Below are positions 1-8,716 of a stretch of DNA of 64,000 nt, in pieces. The notes below the pieces were generated by a model that saw only the letters and a list, made by a program, of their open reading frames with translations, had not been told where the DNA came from and searched no databases. The position numbers and the translations under genes were made by a program. The DNA is taken from the NCBI GenBank assembly GCA_009783235.1, contig WRHN01000002.1, positions 1 through 64,000 on the forward strand, in the 5' to 3' direction. Origin of the DNA: Candidatus Saccharimonadota bacterium. GTDB taxonomy: Bacteria; Patescibacteriota; Saccharimonadia; Saccharimonadales; Saccharimonadaceae. The first letter of the stretch is position 1; every line of letters begins with the position of its first letter.

Positions 1-93
1 ACGTTGTTCGCTGGCGGTTTCGTTAGTATTAACAGTTGCGTCTTCTGCGCTGTTGTTGCTCGAGCCACTAGGTGGGCTGTTATGGTTTGTCAT
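1..93 (-). CDS. N-terminal fragment of an unidentified protein, cut by window start
   Basis: An open frame begins at an ATG at 93 and runs off the left edge. The 31 residues visible are polar and low in complexity (rich in N, S, T, E), like a disordered N-terminal tail. An AAAGGGG Shine-Dalgarno-like stretch precedes the ATG, and a near-consensus promoter lies further upstream at 153-180, so this is very likely the true start of an expressed gene. Nothing in the visible part identifies the product. It is transcribed divergently from the penicillin-binding protein gene. Confidence 0.6.
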   Translation of the reverse strand, partial: MTNHNSPPSGSSNNSAEDATVNTNETASEQR

Positions 94-152
94 TGTTTTT
101 AAGTCCCCTTTGATTTGAAAAATTATTGTGTTATATATTATTATTTGAGTTT

Positions 153-180
153 ATTATAACAAACACTAGCACGATGTCAA
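153..180 (-). promoter_or_regulatory. Near-consensus sigma-70-type promoter for the gene at 93
   Basis: On the minus strand TTGACA (175-180) is followed after 16 nt by TATAAT (153-158). Predicted transcription starts near 147, leaving a leader of about 53 nt before the ATG at 93. Confidence 0.8.
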
Positions 181-238
181 GCCCTACTTAGAAAATTTTT
201 CGACCAGACAATTTTCCACAAAAAATCCGTCAAAAAGT

Positions 239-268
239 TTTGGCGAGGCACCGCGTTTATGTTATACT
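239..268 (+). promoter_or_regulatory. Promoter of the penicillin-binding protein gene
   Basis: TTGGCG (239-244), 18 nt, then TATACT (263-268). Predicted start near 275 gives a leader of about 20 nt that carries the AAGGAAGG ribosome binding site. Confidence 0.55.
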
Positions 269-293
269 TGGGTTTAGAAAAAGGAAGGATTTT

Positions 294-3149
294 ATGGCTA
301 AGAAAAAAGCAAGAAGCGGTTTTAGGGTTAATTCAAACTTGGTTGGCAACCCCAAGAAACGTCGGGCGCCCAAGTCCAGACGAGGTAAAAAGCGCGACGC
401 TCTGCGACGTGAACGCGCGACTTATAAACGCGCTCTACCTAAAAAATGGTACAAGCGCTGGCTGCGGCGTTTATACCCCACAACCTGGCTCGCCTATCTC
501 AAAACGCGCTTTGGCCGACGTCGCATCTTGCACATTATTCTAGGATTTTTCTTGGCAATTATTGTTTTCATTGTTGGTCTATTTCTCGTTTTTGCGACCG
601 AACTAAGCAAGCTTTCGCCAGAAGAACTCGCTAAACGTGTGGCTTCTACGGTTACTGTCTATTATGACCGCAACGGCGAAATACTCTGGGAAGATAAAGG
701 TACTGGCGACTATCGACTGGTGGTTGACGGTGATCAAATCAGCGACTATATCAGACATGCCACTGTGGCTTTGGAAGATAAGGATTTCTATAATCACGGT
801 GGCGTTTCGTTTTCGGGCATCGCTCGAGCGTTCATCAACAACTTTGGCGGCGGCGGTACCCAGGGCGGTTCAACTCTGACTCAGCAATTAGTCAAGCAAG
901 TCTTCTTCATTGACGAAGCTCAAGAACGCGGGCTGGCTGGCGTGCCCCGCAAAATCAAAGAAGCCGTTTTGTCAATTGAGGTGGAGAACATGTACACCAA
1001 AGATCAAATTCTGAACCTTTACCTGAACGAATCTCCGTACGGCGGGCGACGCAATGGCGTTGAATCTGCCGCACAGACTTATTTTGGTAAATCAGCTAAA
1101 GACGTTTCGCTGGCAGAAGCAGCCCTGATTGCATCAATACCGCAAAATCCAAGTCTATATAATCCGTATTACATTATCGAGGCTTGTGGCACCCAGGAAG
1201 TGTCGATCGACGCGGAGAACGCTGAGGCGACCGAAACCACGACCGAAAATATCAGTGACAGATGTACATTAACCGACAACGGCCTGGTTCAGCGCCAGCA
1301 AACCGCCTTGACATATATGGCGCGGGCTGGCTACATCACCGAAGAAGAAGCTGCGGAAGCCAAATTAGTGCCAATTCTCAGCACTGTCATACCACTCAAA
1401 GATCAACTAACTGACGTCAAGGCGCCGCACTTTGTGATGATGGTCAAAAACGAACTTGAAGACAAACTTGGCGTGGCGACTGTTGGTAGAGGCGGCTTGC
1501 AAGTTACCACCAGCCTGGACATTCGCGTGCAAAATATTTTGGATAATCAGATGACAGAACTTTTCAACAGCTACGTGCCTGATTCTACTGGCTTTGACAA
1601 TGCGTCATTTACCATGGTCGACAACCAAACTGGCCAGGTTTTGGGTCTGACTGGCAGCCGTGATTATAATTACCCCGACTATGGCGCGGTCAACTCGGCT
1701 ACTTCGTTTATCCAGCCAGGTTCTTCAATCAAGCCTTTCGTTTGGGCGGCTCTGATTAATCAACAAGGCGAACAGACTTTTGGCGCTGGCTCGGTTATTT
1801 CAGATGAACCACTGCCGCAAAGTATTTACGCCACTGGTAATGGACAATCTGTGCGTAACGCTGACGGCCGCTTTAAGGGCAGCATCCCGATTCGCCAAAG
1901 CCTTGGCGAGTCGCGCAACATCCCCGTGATTAAGGCTATGGCTTTTATGGGCGTCGAAGAATCAATTGACGCGATCCGCAAAGAAGGTAACCTGAGCTAC
2001 TGCACGGACGGTGCTGATACTTTCGTGGGATTGTCGGCAGCTATTGGCGGTTGCGGCGTCAAACAAGTCGAACACGCTAATACTTTTGCTACTCTGGCGC
2101 GCGGCGGCACTTATCGCCCAGTTACTGGTATCGTAGAAGTTAAAGACAATGAAGATAATGTGGTCTATGAGTGGGAAGACAAGGGTGAACAGGTCATCGA
2201 TCCGCAGGCGGCTTATATAATTTCTGACATCTTGCACGACCCAATTGCCCGCTCTGGCACTCTCGGTAGCTACCCGACCGGAATGTATATTCGCGGCATT
2301 CAAACCGCCACCAAAACTGGTACCACCGACACCGGTGGACAAGCCAAAGACCTTTGGATGAACAGCTACTCCACTCAAGCGGCTCTGTCTGTCTGGTACG
2401 GTAATCACATACCAAAGGCGCTTAGACAAGGCAGCTCGCTTATCCCAGGCAGCGTCGTGGCTGAAATTATGTCCGCCACGCACAACGACATTTTCATCAA
2501 CCCAGAAAACGACAAGTGGGGCAAGTACCACTGGGGCGGAGCCGACGATTGGTTCGCCCAACCACAGGGCATCCAAAGATTATCAATCAGCGGTCGTAGC
2601 GACATTTTCCCAAGCTGGTACAACAAAAATCAAAGGACGCTGACTAAATCGACCAAAGTCTTCGACCAGATTTCTAAAAAACTAGCTACCGACTGTACAC
2701 CGCCAGCGGCTAGAGTCGAAAAAGAAGTCACCAGCTATTACGATATCGTTACCAGAAAGAACACTATCAAAGCCGAGGACGGCTGGGACGCTGAAAACAG
2801 CGACGACGTACATAGCTGCTCGGACATTTCCCCTAGTGTCAGCAAAAACGCCGACGGTAGCGCCGACATCACCTATAGCCCGCCTACCCCACCCGCGACC
2901 AATAGCGGCGCCATCGCTTTTGCACTAGCCCCTGGCAACCACAGCATCAGCGACATCACCGTAACATTCAACGGCGTTGCTTATAGCTGCGGTTGCACAG
3001 TAGTCGGCAACGGTCAATATACTATGATTGTGCCTAGCCAATTTACCGGCAACGTGTCAATAACCATCACGGTGTCAGACGAACTACTATATCAAGATTC
3101 AGCTACTGGCTATATCAATATACCGTCAGCACCGCCAATAGGACCGTAA
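294..3149 (+). CDS. Class A penicillin-binding protein (bifunctional transglycosylase/transpeptidase)
   Basis: Peptidoglycan synthase that polymerises lipid II and crosslinks the stem peptides outside the membrane. In the 951-aa product the order is: a very basic cytoplasmic tail (about 1-78), one membrane anchor (about 79-101), a GT51 glycosyltransferase domain with the EDKDFY motif near 161 and GGSTLTQQ near 192, and a transpeptidase domain with SSIK (S477), SRN (540-542) and KTGT (674-677). A Thr/Ser/Pro-rich linker and an Ig-like beta domain follow at the C-terminus. The ATG at 294 is preferred over an upstream in-frame TTG at 240, because AAGGAAGG sits 5 nt before it and the TTG lies inside the promoter. 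Transaldolase follows 13 nt downstream. Confidence 0.93.
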   Translation: MAKKKARSGFRVNSNLVGNPKKRRAPKSRRGKKRDALRRERATYKRALPKKWYKRWLRRLYPTTWLAYLKTRFGRRRILHIILGFFLAIIVFIVGLFLVFATELSKLSPEELAKRVASTVTVYYDRNGEILWEDKGTGDYRLVVDGDQISDYIRHATVALEDKDFYNHGGVSFSGIARAFINNFGGGGTQGGSTLTQQLVKQVFFIDEAQERGLAGVPRKIKEAVLSIEVENMYTKDQILNLYLNESPYGGRRNGVESAAQTYFGKSAKDVSLAEAALIASIPQNPSLYNPYYIIEACGTQEVSIDAENAEATETTTENISDRCTLTDNGLVQRQQTALTYMARAGYITEEEAAEAKLVPILSTVIPLKDQLTDVKAPHFVMMVKNELEDKLGVATVGRGGLQVTTSLDIRVQNILDNQMTELFNSYVPDSTGFDNASFTMVDNQTGQVLGLTGSRDYNYPDYGAVNSATSFIQPGSSIKPFVWAALINQQGEQTFGAGSVISDEPLPQSIYATGNGQSVRNADGRFKGSIPIRQSLGESRNIPVIKAMAFMGVEESIDAIRKEGNLSYCTDGADTFVGLSAAIGGCGVKQVEHANTFATLARGGTYRPVTGIVEVKDNEDNVVYEWEDKGEQVIDPQAAYIISDILHDPIARSGTLGSYPTGMYIRGIQTATKTGTTDTGGQAKDLWMNSYSTQAALSVWYGNHIPKALRQGSSLIPGSVVAEIMSATHNDIFINPENDKWGKYHWGGADDWFAQPQGIQRLSISGRSDIFPSWYNKNQRTLTKSTKVFDQISKKLATDCTPPAARVEKEVTSYYDIVTRKNTIKAEDGWDAENSDDVHSCSDISPSVSKNADGSADITYSPPTPPATNSGAIAFALAPGNHSISDITVTFNGVAYSCGCTVVGNGQYTMIVPSQFTGNVSITITVSDELLYQDSATGYINIPSAPPIGP

Positions 3150-3162
3150 TCAAGGAGGTTAA

Positions 3163-4245
3163 ATGGACAACGGAACTAAAAAAATTTCTAGCCGCGGAGT
3201 GTCAATTTGGCTAGACTATTTATCGCGCGACCTAATTAATTCAGGCGATTTAGAAAAAATAATCGCCGAAAAAAACGTGGTCGGCGTCACTACGAATCCG
3301 TCAATTTTTCAAAAATCCATTACCGAGTCAGAAACATACGACCTCAACAAATTTAACGACACGGAAACGGCGGTCTGGACTTTGATCGCGGACGACGTGC
3401 GCGATGCGTGTGACATTTTGAGACCCATTTATGATCGATCAAATGGCGTCAATGGTCGTGTTTCAATTGAGGTGGATCCGCGCTTAGCTCACGATTTTTT
3501 GAAAACTAAACTAGAAGCCGCCCGGCTGTTCAACCTAGTTGATCGCGAAAACGTCATGGTTAAAATCCCTGCGACCAAAGAAGGTCTGCCCGCAATTACC
3601 GAAACGCTGGCGCAAGGCATATCGGTCAACGTAACTCTGATATTTTCGCACCAACGTTACCAAGAAGTTATGAGCGCTTTTGTTGACGGAATTGAAGCGG
3701 CCCAAAAAAACGGGCACGATATTTCAAAAATTCACTGCGTGGCTTCATTTTTCGTTTCGCGCATTGATACTTTGGTCGATGAACTGCTAGAGCGAAACGG
3801 TAGCGACGAAGCGTTGGCGCTACGTGGCAAAGTAGCCGTTAGCTACACCCAGCTGGCATATCAAGAATACGAAGGGTTTTTTGCCAATAATGCGCAGTGG
3901 ACTGAACTAGAAAACGCCGGCGCTAATAAGCAACGTCCGCTTTGGGCCTCGACTGGCACGAAAAATCCAGATTATTCCCCGACGATTTATGTTGACACGC
4001 TGGCGTTTGCTGAAATTGTTAATACTATGCCGGAGGCGACTCTCTCAGCAGTTTTTGATCACTCAGACGAGAAACTATACCCCAATAACGATAGCTACAA
4101 AAATGCCAGTTTGAACTTAGAAAAATTAGCTTCTCTTGGCATATCTATGAGCGAAGTAGTCGAACAGCTCGAAAAAGAAGGTGTCGAAAAGTTTATTGTC
4201 TCCTGGGAAGAATTACTGTCCGATATTCAAAGCCGCCTGGGCTAG
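3163..4245 (+). CDS. tal: Transaldolase
   Basis: Transfers a dihydroxyacetone unit between sugar phosphates in the non-oxidative pentose phosphate pathway (sedoheptulose-7-P + glyceraldehyde-3-P to erythrose-4-P + fructose-6-P). The 360-aa protein has the TNPSIFQKSI loop near 45 and the Schiff-base lysine in VMVKIPATKEGLPAI near 128-142. An AAGGAGG lies 5 nt before the ATG. It follows the penicillin-binding protein gene closely and may be co-transcribed with it. Its TAG shares a CTAG palindrome with the TAG of the convergent acetate kinase gene, so the two ends overlap by 4 nt. It completes the pathway encoded by the opposing operon. Confidence 0.95.
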   Translation: MDNGTKKISSRGVSIWLDYLSRDLINSGDLEKIIAEKNVVGVTTNPSIFQKSITESETYDLNKFNDTETAVWTLIADDVRDACDILRPIYDRSNGVNGRVSIEVDPRLAHDFLKTKLEAARLFNLVDRENVMVKIPATKEGLPAITETLAQGISVNVTLIFSHQRYQEVMSAFVDGIEAAQKNGHDISKIHCVASFFVSRIDTLVDELLERNGSDEALALRGKVAVSYTQLAYQEYEGFFANNAQWTELENAGANKQRPLWASTGTKNPDYSPTIYVDTLAFAEIVNTMPEATLSAVFDHSDEKLYPNNDSYKNASLNLEKLASLGISMSEVVEQLEKEGVEKFIVSWEELLSDIQSRLG

Positions 4246-5426
4246 CCAATAAACTTAAGAACGCGACGAGCAATTTCAAGATTCTCATCAGTAGGCACGA
4301 CCAAAACCATCACTCCACTGCGGCTGGATATATCGATGATTTCTTTTGGATTCAAGGTTACGGCGTTTTTGCGCGTCTTAAGATAAAAACCCAAGAATTC
4401 CAGTCGCTCAACAATACGCCGCCTCAGTATAGCACTGCGCTGCCCAACAGTACCCGTGAACACCACCGCGTCACATCCGCCCAGGCTCACCGCCATATCT
4501 GCTATGCCCATAGCCACGCGCGAAGTCCACATATCTATCGCAAACTTCGCTCTGATATTACCCTGTTTTTCTAATTTCAAAAGTTCTCTCAGATCATCAG
4601 ATTTTTCGCTAAGGGCTAGCAGCCCAGACTGTTTGTTCAAATATGACTCAATCTGGACATCGCTAAGCTTTAGTTCGCGTTTTATTTTTGAAGCAGCAGA
4701 AATATCAATCAAGCCAGCGCGCGTCGAGCTCATCAATCCCTCAAGCGGTGAATAGCCCATCGACGTATTGATGCTCTGCCAATTATGCATAGCCGTCACC
4801 GAACAACCGCTACCCAGGTGCGCCACAACGACTTTCTTGAGTTTTTTATAGCGCCCGGCACCTTGCAATCGGCTAGTTACAGAAGCCAGAGAAATACCGT
4901 GATAACCGTAGCGCTTAATGCTCAACCGCTGAGCCAGTTTGGTATTAATACCGTAACTTTTGTAAATAGCTGGCATACTTCTGTGAAAGGCGCTGTCAGA
5001 AATTGCTACTATCTTAGTGCCTTTAAATAATTTTTTGAGCTCGCGCACTTCTTTCAGGGTCGCCTCAACGTGAAGCGGAGCAGAGCTGCGTACTTTTTCA
5101 AGTTCGGTTAAAAAAGTTTGGTTGACCAAATGATCGCCCGTAAAAAAATCGCCAGGAGCTACCACGCGCACGCCAATCGCGGCAATTTTTTCTGAGGGTT
5201 TGATCAAGTTTGTGCGATAAGCAATACCGAGCAACAATTTAGTGGCGGAGTCAAAATTTTTTGCACCAGTTTTAAATTTTTGTGATTTACCAGCAATCTT
5301 GACCGTACACACCACGGTTTTTCTTTCGAATTCAAAATGCAAATCGCCAGCAACCACGCTGCCGCGATAAACGGCGTATTTGCGACTAGCACTACCAGGG
5401 TTTGCAACTAAAACTATCTTGTCCAT
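4242..5426 (-). CDS. ackA: Acetate kinase
   Basis: Converts acetyl phosphate + ADP to acetate + ATP, the energy-yielding end of the phosphoketolase route. The 394-aa length is normal. The N-terminal phosphate loop reads NPGSASRKY (usually NAGSSSLKY), and HLGSGCSVTAM is the second phosphate-binding motif. The start overlaps the end of the phosphoketolase gene by 13 nt, so translation is probably coupled. It is the last gene of the minus-strand sugar-phosphate operon. No phosphotransacetylase is needed, because phosphoketolase delivers acetyl phosphate directly. Confidence 0.96.
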   Translation of the reverse strand: MDKIVLVANPGSASRKYAVYRGSVVAGDLHFEFERKTVVCTVKIAGKSQKFKTGAKNFDSATKLLLGIAYRTNLIKPSEKIAAIGVRVVAPGDFFTGDHLVNQTFLTELEKVRSSAPLHVEATLKEVRELKKLFKGTKIVAISDSAFHRSMPAIYKSYGINTKLAQRLSIKRYGYHGISLASVTSRLQGAGRYKKLKKVVVAHLGSGCSVTAMHNWQSINTSMGYSPLEGLMSSTRAGLIDISAASKIKRELKLSDVQIESYLNKQSGLLALSEKSDDLRELLKLEKQGNIRAKFAIDMWTSRVAMGIADMAVSLGGCDAVVFTGTVGQRSAILRRRIVERLEFLGFYLKTRKNAVTLNPKEIIDISSRSGVMVLVVPTDENLEIARRVLKFIG

Positions 5427-7768
5427 GTTTCGTCCACCACACTCGAATCATCTAGGCCTTTTTCTTTCACGTGGGCGATGTTCTGCTGTAGCTTCTGCTG
5501 GTAACGATTAATCAATTCGTAAGCGCGCTTCTCGTCAACTGCACCCTGTTCGTGCAACCTGCCGATAATTTCTGTCGCCTGATGATATCGAGAAGTTTTA
5601 TTACGCACATGCATATCAAACGGCGTCGTAATAGAACCTTCTTCAATATATCCACGCACCGTCGCGCGGTGAACGGATGCGCCGTAATTATAAAGAATCG
5701 ATTTCAAAGTTTCTGGGTGACCGTGAAAGTTGAAAATCAACGGTTTGTCTGGCGTATAAATTTCGTTAAAAGCACTTTGAGTCAGCTGATTGTTGGCAAT
5801 GCCAATACCGCCCGGGCTCAGCGCTGTTATATGCACAAAACGCAATCTCGCTTCTGGTATTTCCCGTCTAACTAATTTCATAGCCGCAATAGTTTCTTTG
5901 GCCATATAGTCGCCCGCCGCCGACAGCACCACTTGCGGATCATCGTCCGAATAACTGCGCCAAATCGACGCGCCAGCCGAAAATTCAACTTGAGCGCGCT
6001 GCAAACTCAGCCACTGCGGCTCGGGCGTTTTGCCAGCACAAATCACGTTAATTTCACCAACCGAATCAAGCGCTCGATTAATGGAAATAATCGCTTCGTT
6101 GGCATCAGCCGGGAAAAAGACGTTGGCATTTTTGTGGCTGTGGCGCAAAACGTCGTCGATAAATCCTGGATTTTGATGCGAAAAACCATTGTGGTCTTGA
6201 CGCCAGGCCGAACTGGTCAACACAAAATTCAAACTTGGCGGCGCATATCGCCAAGGCACTTTCGACGCCTGATATAAAAACTTGGCATATTGATCAACCA
6301 TCGAAGATATCACCTGGATGAACGACTCGTAACTGACCAAAACCGAGTGGCGACCAGTCAGACAATAGCCTTCGTGCATGCCCTCCAAACTGTGCTCAGA
6401 AAGCAGTTCCATCACCCTGCCGCTAGGCGCCATGTCCTTGTCCCACGACTTGAGCGGCCAAGTCCAGCCGCGTTTTTCAACTTCAAAAATCGCCTCAATT
6501 TTATTAGAATAACTCTCATCTGGCGAAAAAACGCGGAAATTATCACCATTCAAACTAGAAGTATCGCGCAGATATTTACCAATCATGCTCATAGAATTGT
6601 CGCCCGTAATCTCACCCATTTCTGTCGGGTGCGCTTCATAAAGTTCAATCGGCGGAAGATTAATTTTCTTATAAAACGGTGGTGCAGAAATAGCGCGCAG
6701 ATTCATGCCCATAGTGCTCTCGATTGGCGGCACAATAGGTTCCATAAATTCCTTAAATCCAGTTTGCGGGTCAAATAACTCTTCGATTTTGTAAGATTTC
6801 AGCCACTTCTCAAGTTCGCGCAGCTCTTCTTCGTTATTGTTGGCATTGGTCAGCACGACTTGGTGGGACAATGCATTGCCAGCAATTTTTTCGTCATGGA
6901 ATTTTTTGGGGCCAGAGTCGCCTTTCGGCGTGCGCAAAACCAGCATGGGCAAGCGCGGTGTCTCGTCTTCGGGCAGCTTTTTCACTTTTTTAATTTCGCC
7001 ATGCGCCCAGTTAACGGCTTTTTCCATTTCTTCATGAATGTTCTTTTTCAGTCCAGCCTCATCTTTTTTAGCATCAACAATGCGCGGCATATAACCGTAA
7101 CCTGAGAACAAATCCGTCAATTCCTTATCGCTCATTCGACCAAAAACTGTTGGCGCAGAAATTTTGTAACCGTTGAGATGCAAAACTGGCAACACCACGC
7201 CGTTAGTGCGCGGATCGACGATTTTGTTTAAATGCCAAGCCGCGGCCGCAGGGCCAGTTTCGGCCTCACCATCACCGACCAGGCAAACAGTGACCAAATC
7301 TGGATTGTCCAGCACCGACCCATAAGCTGTCGCCAAAGAATAACCCAACTCGCCGCCCTCATAAATTGCTCCAGGAATTTTAGGGTTGGAGTGGCTAGGA
7401 AAAGAGTACGGCCACGAAAAAGTTTTGCAGACATAAGCCAGACCCTTGTAATTATTGGTCGCTTCCGGATAGTAGCGCCACAATGAACCCTCGGCGAACA
7501 AGTTGGCCTGTAGGGCTGCGTAACCATGACCGGGGCCCAAGATAAATAGCATATCTTGGCCGGTAGCCTTAATTAAACGCGAAAAATGCAGATAAGTAAT
7601 GTTAATACCGTTAGCCGATCCCCAGTGGCCAATTAGCCGAGGTTTAATATCCCTGAACTCCAGCGGCCGTTCCAGCATAAAATTATCTTGCAGAAAAATT
7701 TGAGCTGCCGAAATATAGTTCATGGCTCTGAGGTATTTTTCGTATGTATTTTTTCCCACCGATTCCAT
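5414..7768 (-). CDS. xfp: Xylulose-5-phosphate/fructose-6-phosphate phosphoketolase
   Basis: Thiamine diphosphate enzyme that splits xylulose-5-P (and often fructose-6-P) with phosphate into acetyl phosphate and glyceraldehyde-3-P (or erythrose-4-P). The 784-aa length fits the family. Visible motifs are RLIGHWGS near the N-terminus, GPGHGYAALQANLF, the ThDP-binding GDGEAETGPAAAAWH, and the C-terminal domain with TSSAWRQDHNGFSHQNPGF. No clear Shine-Dalgarno precedes the ATG at 7768, but it lies 3 nt after the stop of the transketolase C-half gene, which suggests coupling. The N-terminus aligns with known phosphoketolases only if this first ATG is used. It is the key catabolic enzyme of the window. 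Confidence 0.97.
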   Translation of the reverse strand: MESVGKNTYEKYLRAMNYISAAQIFLQDNFMLERPLEFRDIKPRLIGHWGSANGINITYLHFSRLIKATGQDMLFILGPGHGYAALQANLFAEGSLWRYYPEATNNYKGLAYVCKTFSWPYSFPSHSNPKIPGAIYEGGELGYSLATAYGSVLDNPDLVTVCLVGDGEAETGPAAAAWHLNKIVDPRTNGVVLPVLHLNGYKISAPTVFGRMSDKELTDLFSGYGYMPRIVDAKKDEAGLKKNIHEEMEKAVNWAHGEIKKVKKLPEDETPRLPMLVLRTPKGDSGPKKFHDEKIAGNALSHQVVLTNANNNEEELRELEKWLKSYKIEELFDPQTGFKEFMEPIVPPIESTMGMNLRAISAPPFYKKINLPPIELYEAHPTEMGEITGDNSMSMIGKYLRDTSSLNGDNFRVFSPDESYSNKIEAIFEVEKRGWTWPLKSWDKDMAPSGRVMELLSEHSLEGMHEGYCLTGRHSVLVSYESFIQVISSMVDQYAKFLYQASKVPWRYAPPSLNFVLTSSAWRQDHNGFSHQNPGFIDDVLRHSHKNANVFFPADANEAIISINRALDSVGEINVICAGKTPEPQWLSLQRAQVEFSAGASIWRSYSDDDPQVVLSAAGDYMAKETIAAMKLVRREIPEARLRFVHITALSPGGIGIANNQLTQSAFNEIYTPDKPLIFNFHGHPETLKSILYNYGASVHRATVRGYIEEGSITTPFDMHVRNKTSRYHQATEIIGRLHEQGAVDEKRAYELINRYQQKLQQNIAHVKEKGLDDSSVVDETWTR

Positions 7769-7771
7769 ATG

Positions 7772-8713
7772 CTAATTATTGTAAAACTTTTTAACCGAAA
7801 GCGCAATAGATTCTGAGTCTAAACCGTGTTTTTTAAGCAACTCTTCATAACTGCCAGATTCACCGAACTCGCCTTTCACGCCTATTCTTAACACTGGCGT
7901 CGGCAAAACCTCACTCAAAAGTTCAGCGATAGACGAGCCAAAACCGGCGTCGATTTGATGTTCTTCCACCGTGACAATTTTCTTAAATTTATGGGCCGCG
8001 CTCCAAATAGCTGGCTTATCAAGCGGTTTAATCGTTGGAAAATGCAGTACTTCGGCTTCAATACCTTTAGCGCTTAATCTCTCAGCCGCTTTTAGAACAT
8101 TATGCAACATTGATCCGGTTGTGAGTATCGCGATATCTCTGCCCGTACGCACCTGCTTGGCCCGACCTATGGCAAATTTGTCGGTCTCTTGAAAAATCAC
8201 CGGGAACGCGCCGCGCTGCATGCGTACATACGCCGGGCGTTTATAACCAGGCAATTTGCGTGCCAAAGCCTTGGCTTCGGCCCAATCCGCTGGGCTAAAA
8301 ACCGACATATTAGGCAAAACCCGCATCAGCGCAATATCTTCCAAAGCTTGGTGCGTCGCACCATCAGGAGCATCAGAAAAACCTGCGTGCGTGCTAATTA
8401 TCTTAACGTCTTGGTTGTTCAAACAAATCGTTGTGCGAATCTGTTCCCAATTTCGCCCGGGGCTAAACATAGCAAACGAACTGATATATGGCAGCTTGCC
8501 CTCATGCGCCAAGCCAGAAGCCACGCACGCCATATTCTGCTCAGCTATCCCGCACTCAACAAAATGCTCTGGCAACTCCTCCATAATTTTGCCAAAACCC
8601 GTAGACTCGCCAAGATCAGCCGACAGCGCTATAATCTCCGAATTTTCTTTGGCCGCTTCAAACAGCCCCTCGCCAAAACCTTTTCTGATTTCTTTTTCTT
8701 CAGTACCGCTCAT
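7772..8713 (-). CDS. Transketolase, C-terminal (pyrimidine-binding and C) subunit
   Basis: The 313-aa protein carries the pyrimidine-binding and C-terminal domains of a two-piece transketolase. Motifs are ECGIAEQNM (the glutamate that activates thiamine diphosphate), THAGFSDAPDGATHQALED and VEEHQIDAGFGS. It should pair with the N-terminal subunit encoded at 10375-11166 to move two-carbon ketol units between pentose phosphates. The two halves are separated by a serine-hydrolase-like gene. Its stop is 3 nt before the phosphoketolase start, and the gene upstream ends 3 nt before its own start. Confidence 0.93.
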   Translation of the reverse strand: MSGTEEKEIRKGFGEGLFEAAKENSEIIALSADLGESTGFGKIMEELPEHFVECGIAEQNMACVASGLAHEGKLPYISSFAMFSPGRNWEQIRTTICLNNQDVKIISTHAGFSDAPDGATHQALEDIALMRVLPNMSVFSPADWAEAKALARKLPGYKRPAYVRMQRGAFPVIFQETDKFAIGRAKQVRTGRDIAILTTGSMLHNVLKAAERLSAKGIEAEVLHFPTIKPLDKPAIWSAAHKFKKIVTVEEHQIDAGFGSSIAELLSEVLPTPVLRIGVKGEFGESGSYEELLKKHGLDSESIALSVKKFYNN

Positions 8714-8716
8714 GCT

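Noticed and set aside
1962-2576. Long minus-strand open frame (204 codons) inside the penicillin-binding protein gene
   Set aside because: It is antisense to a well-conserved transpeptidase domain, has no binding site or promoter, and its translation has no recognisable domain.
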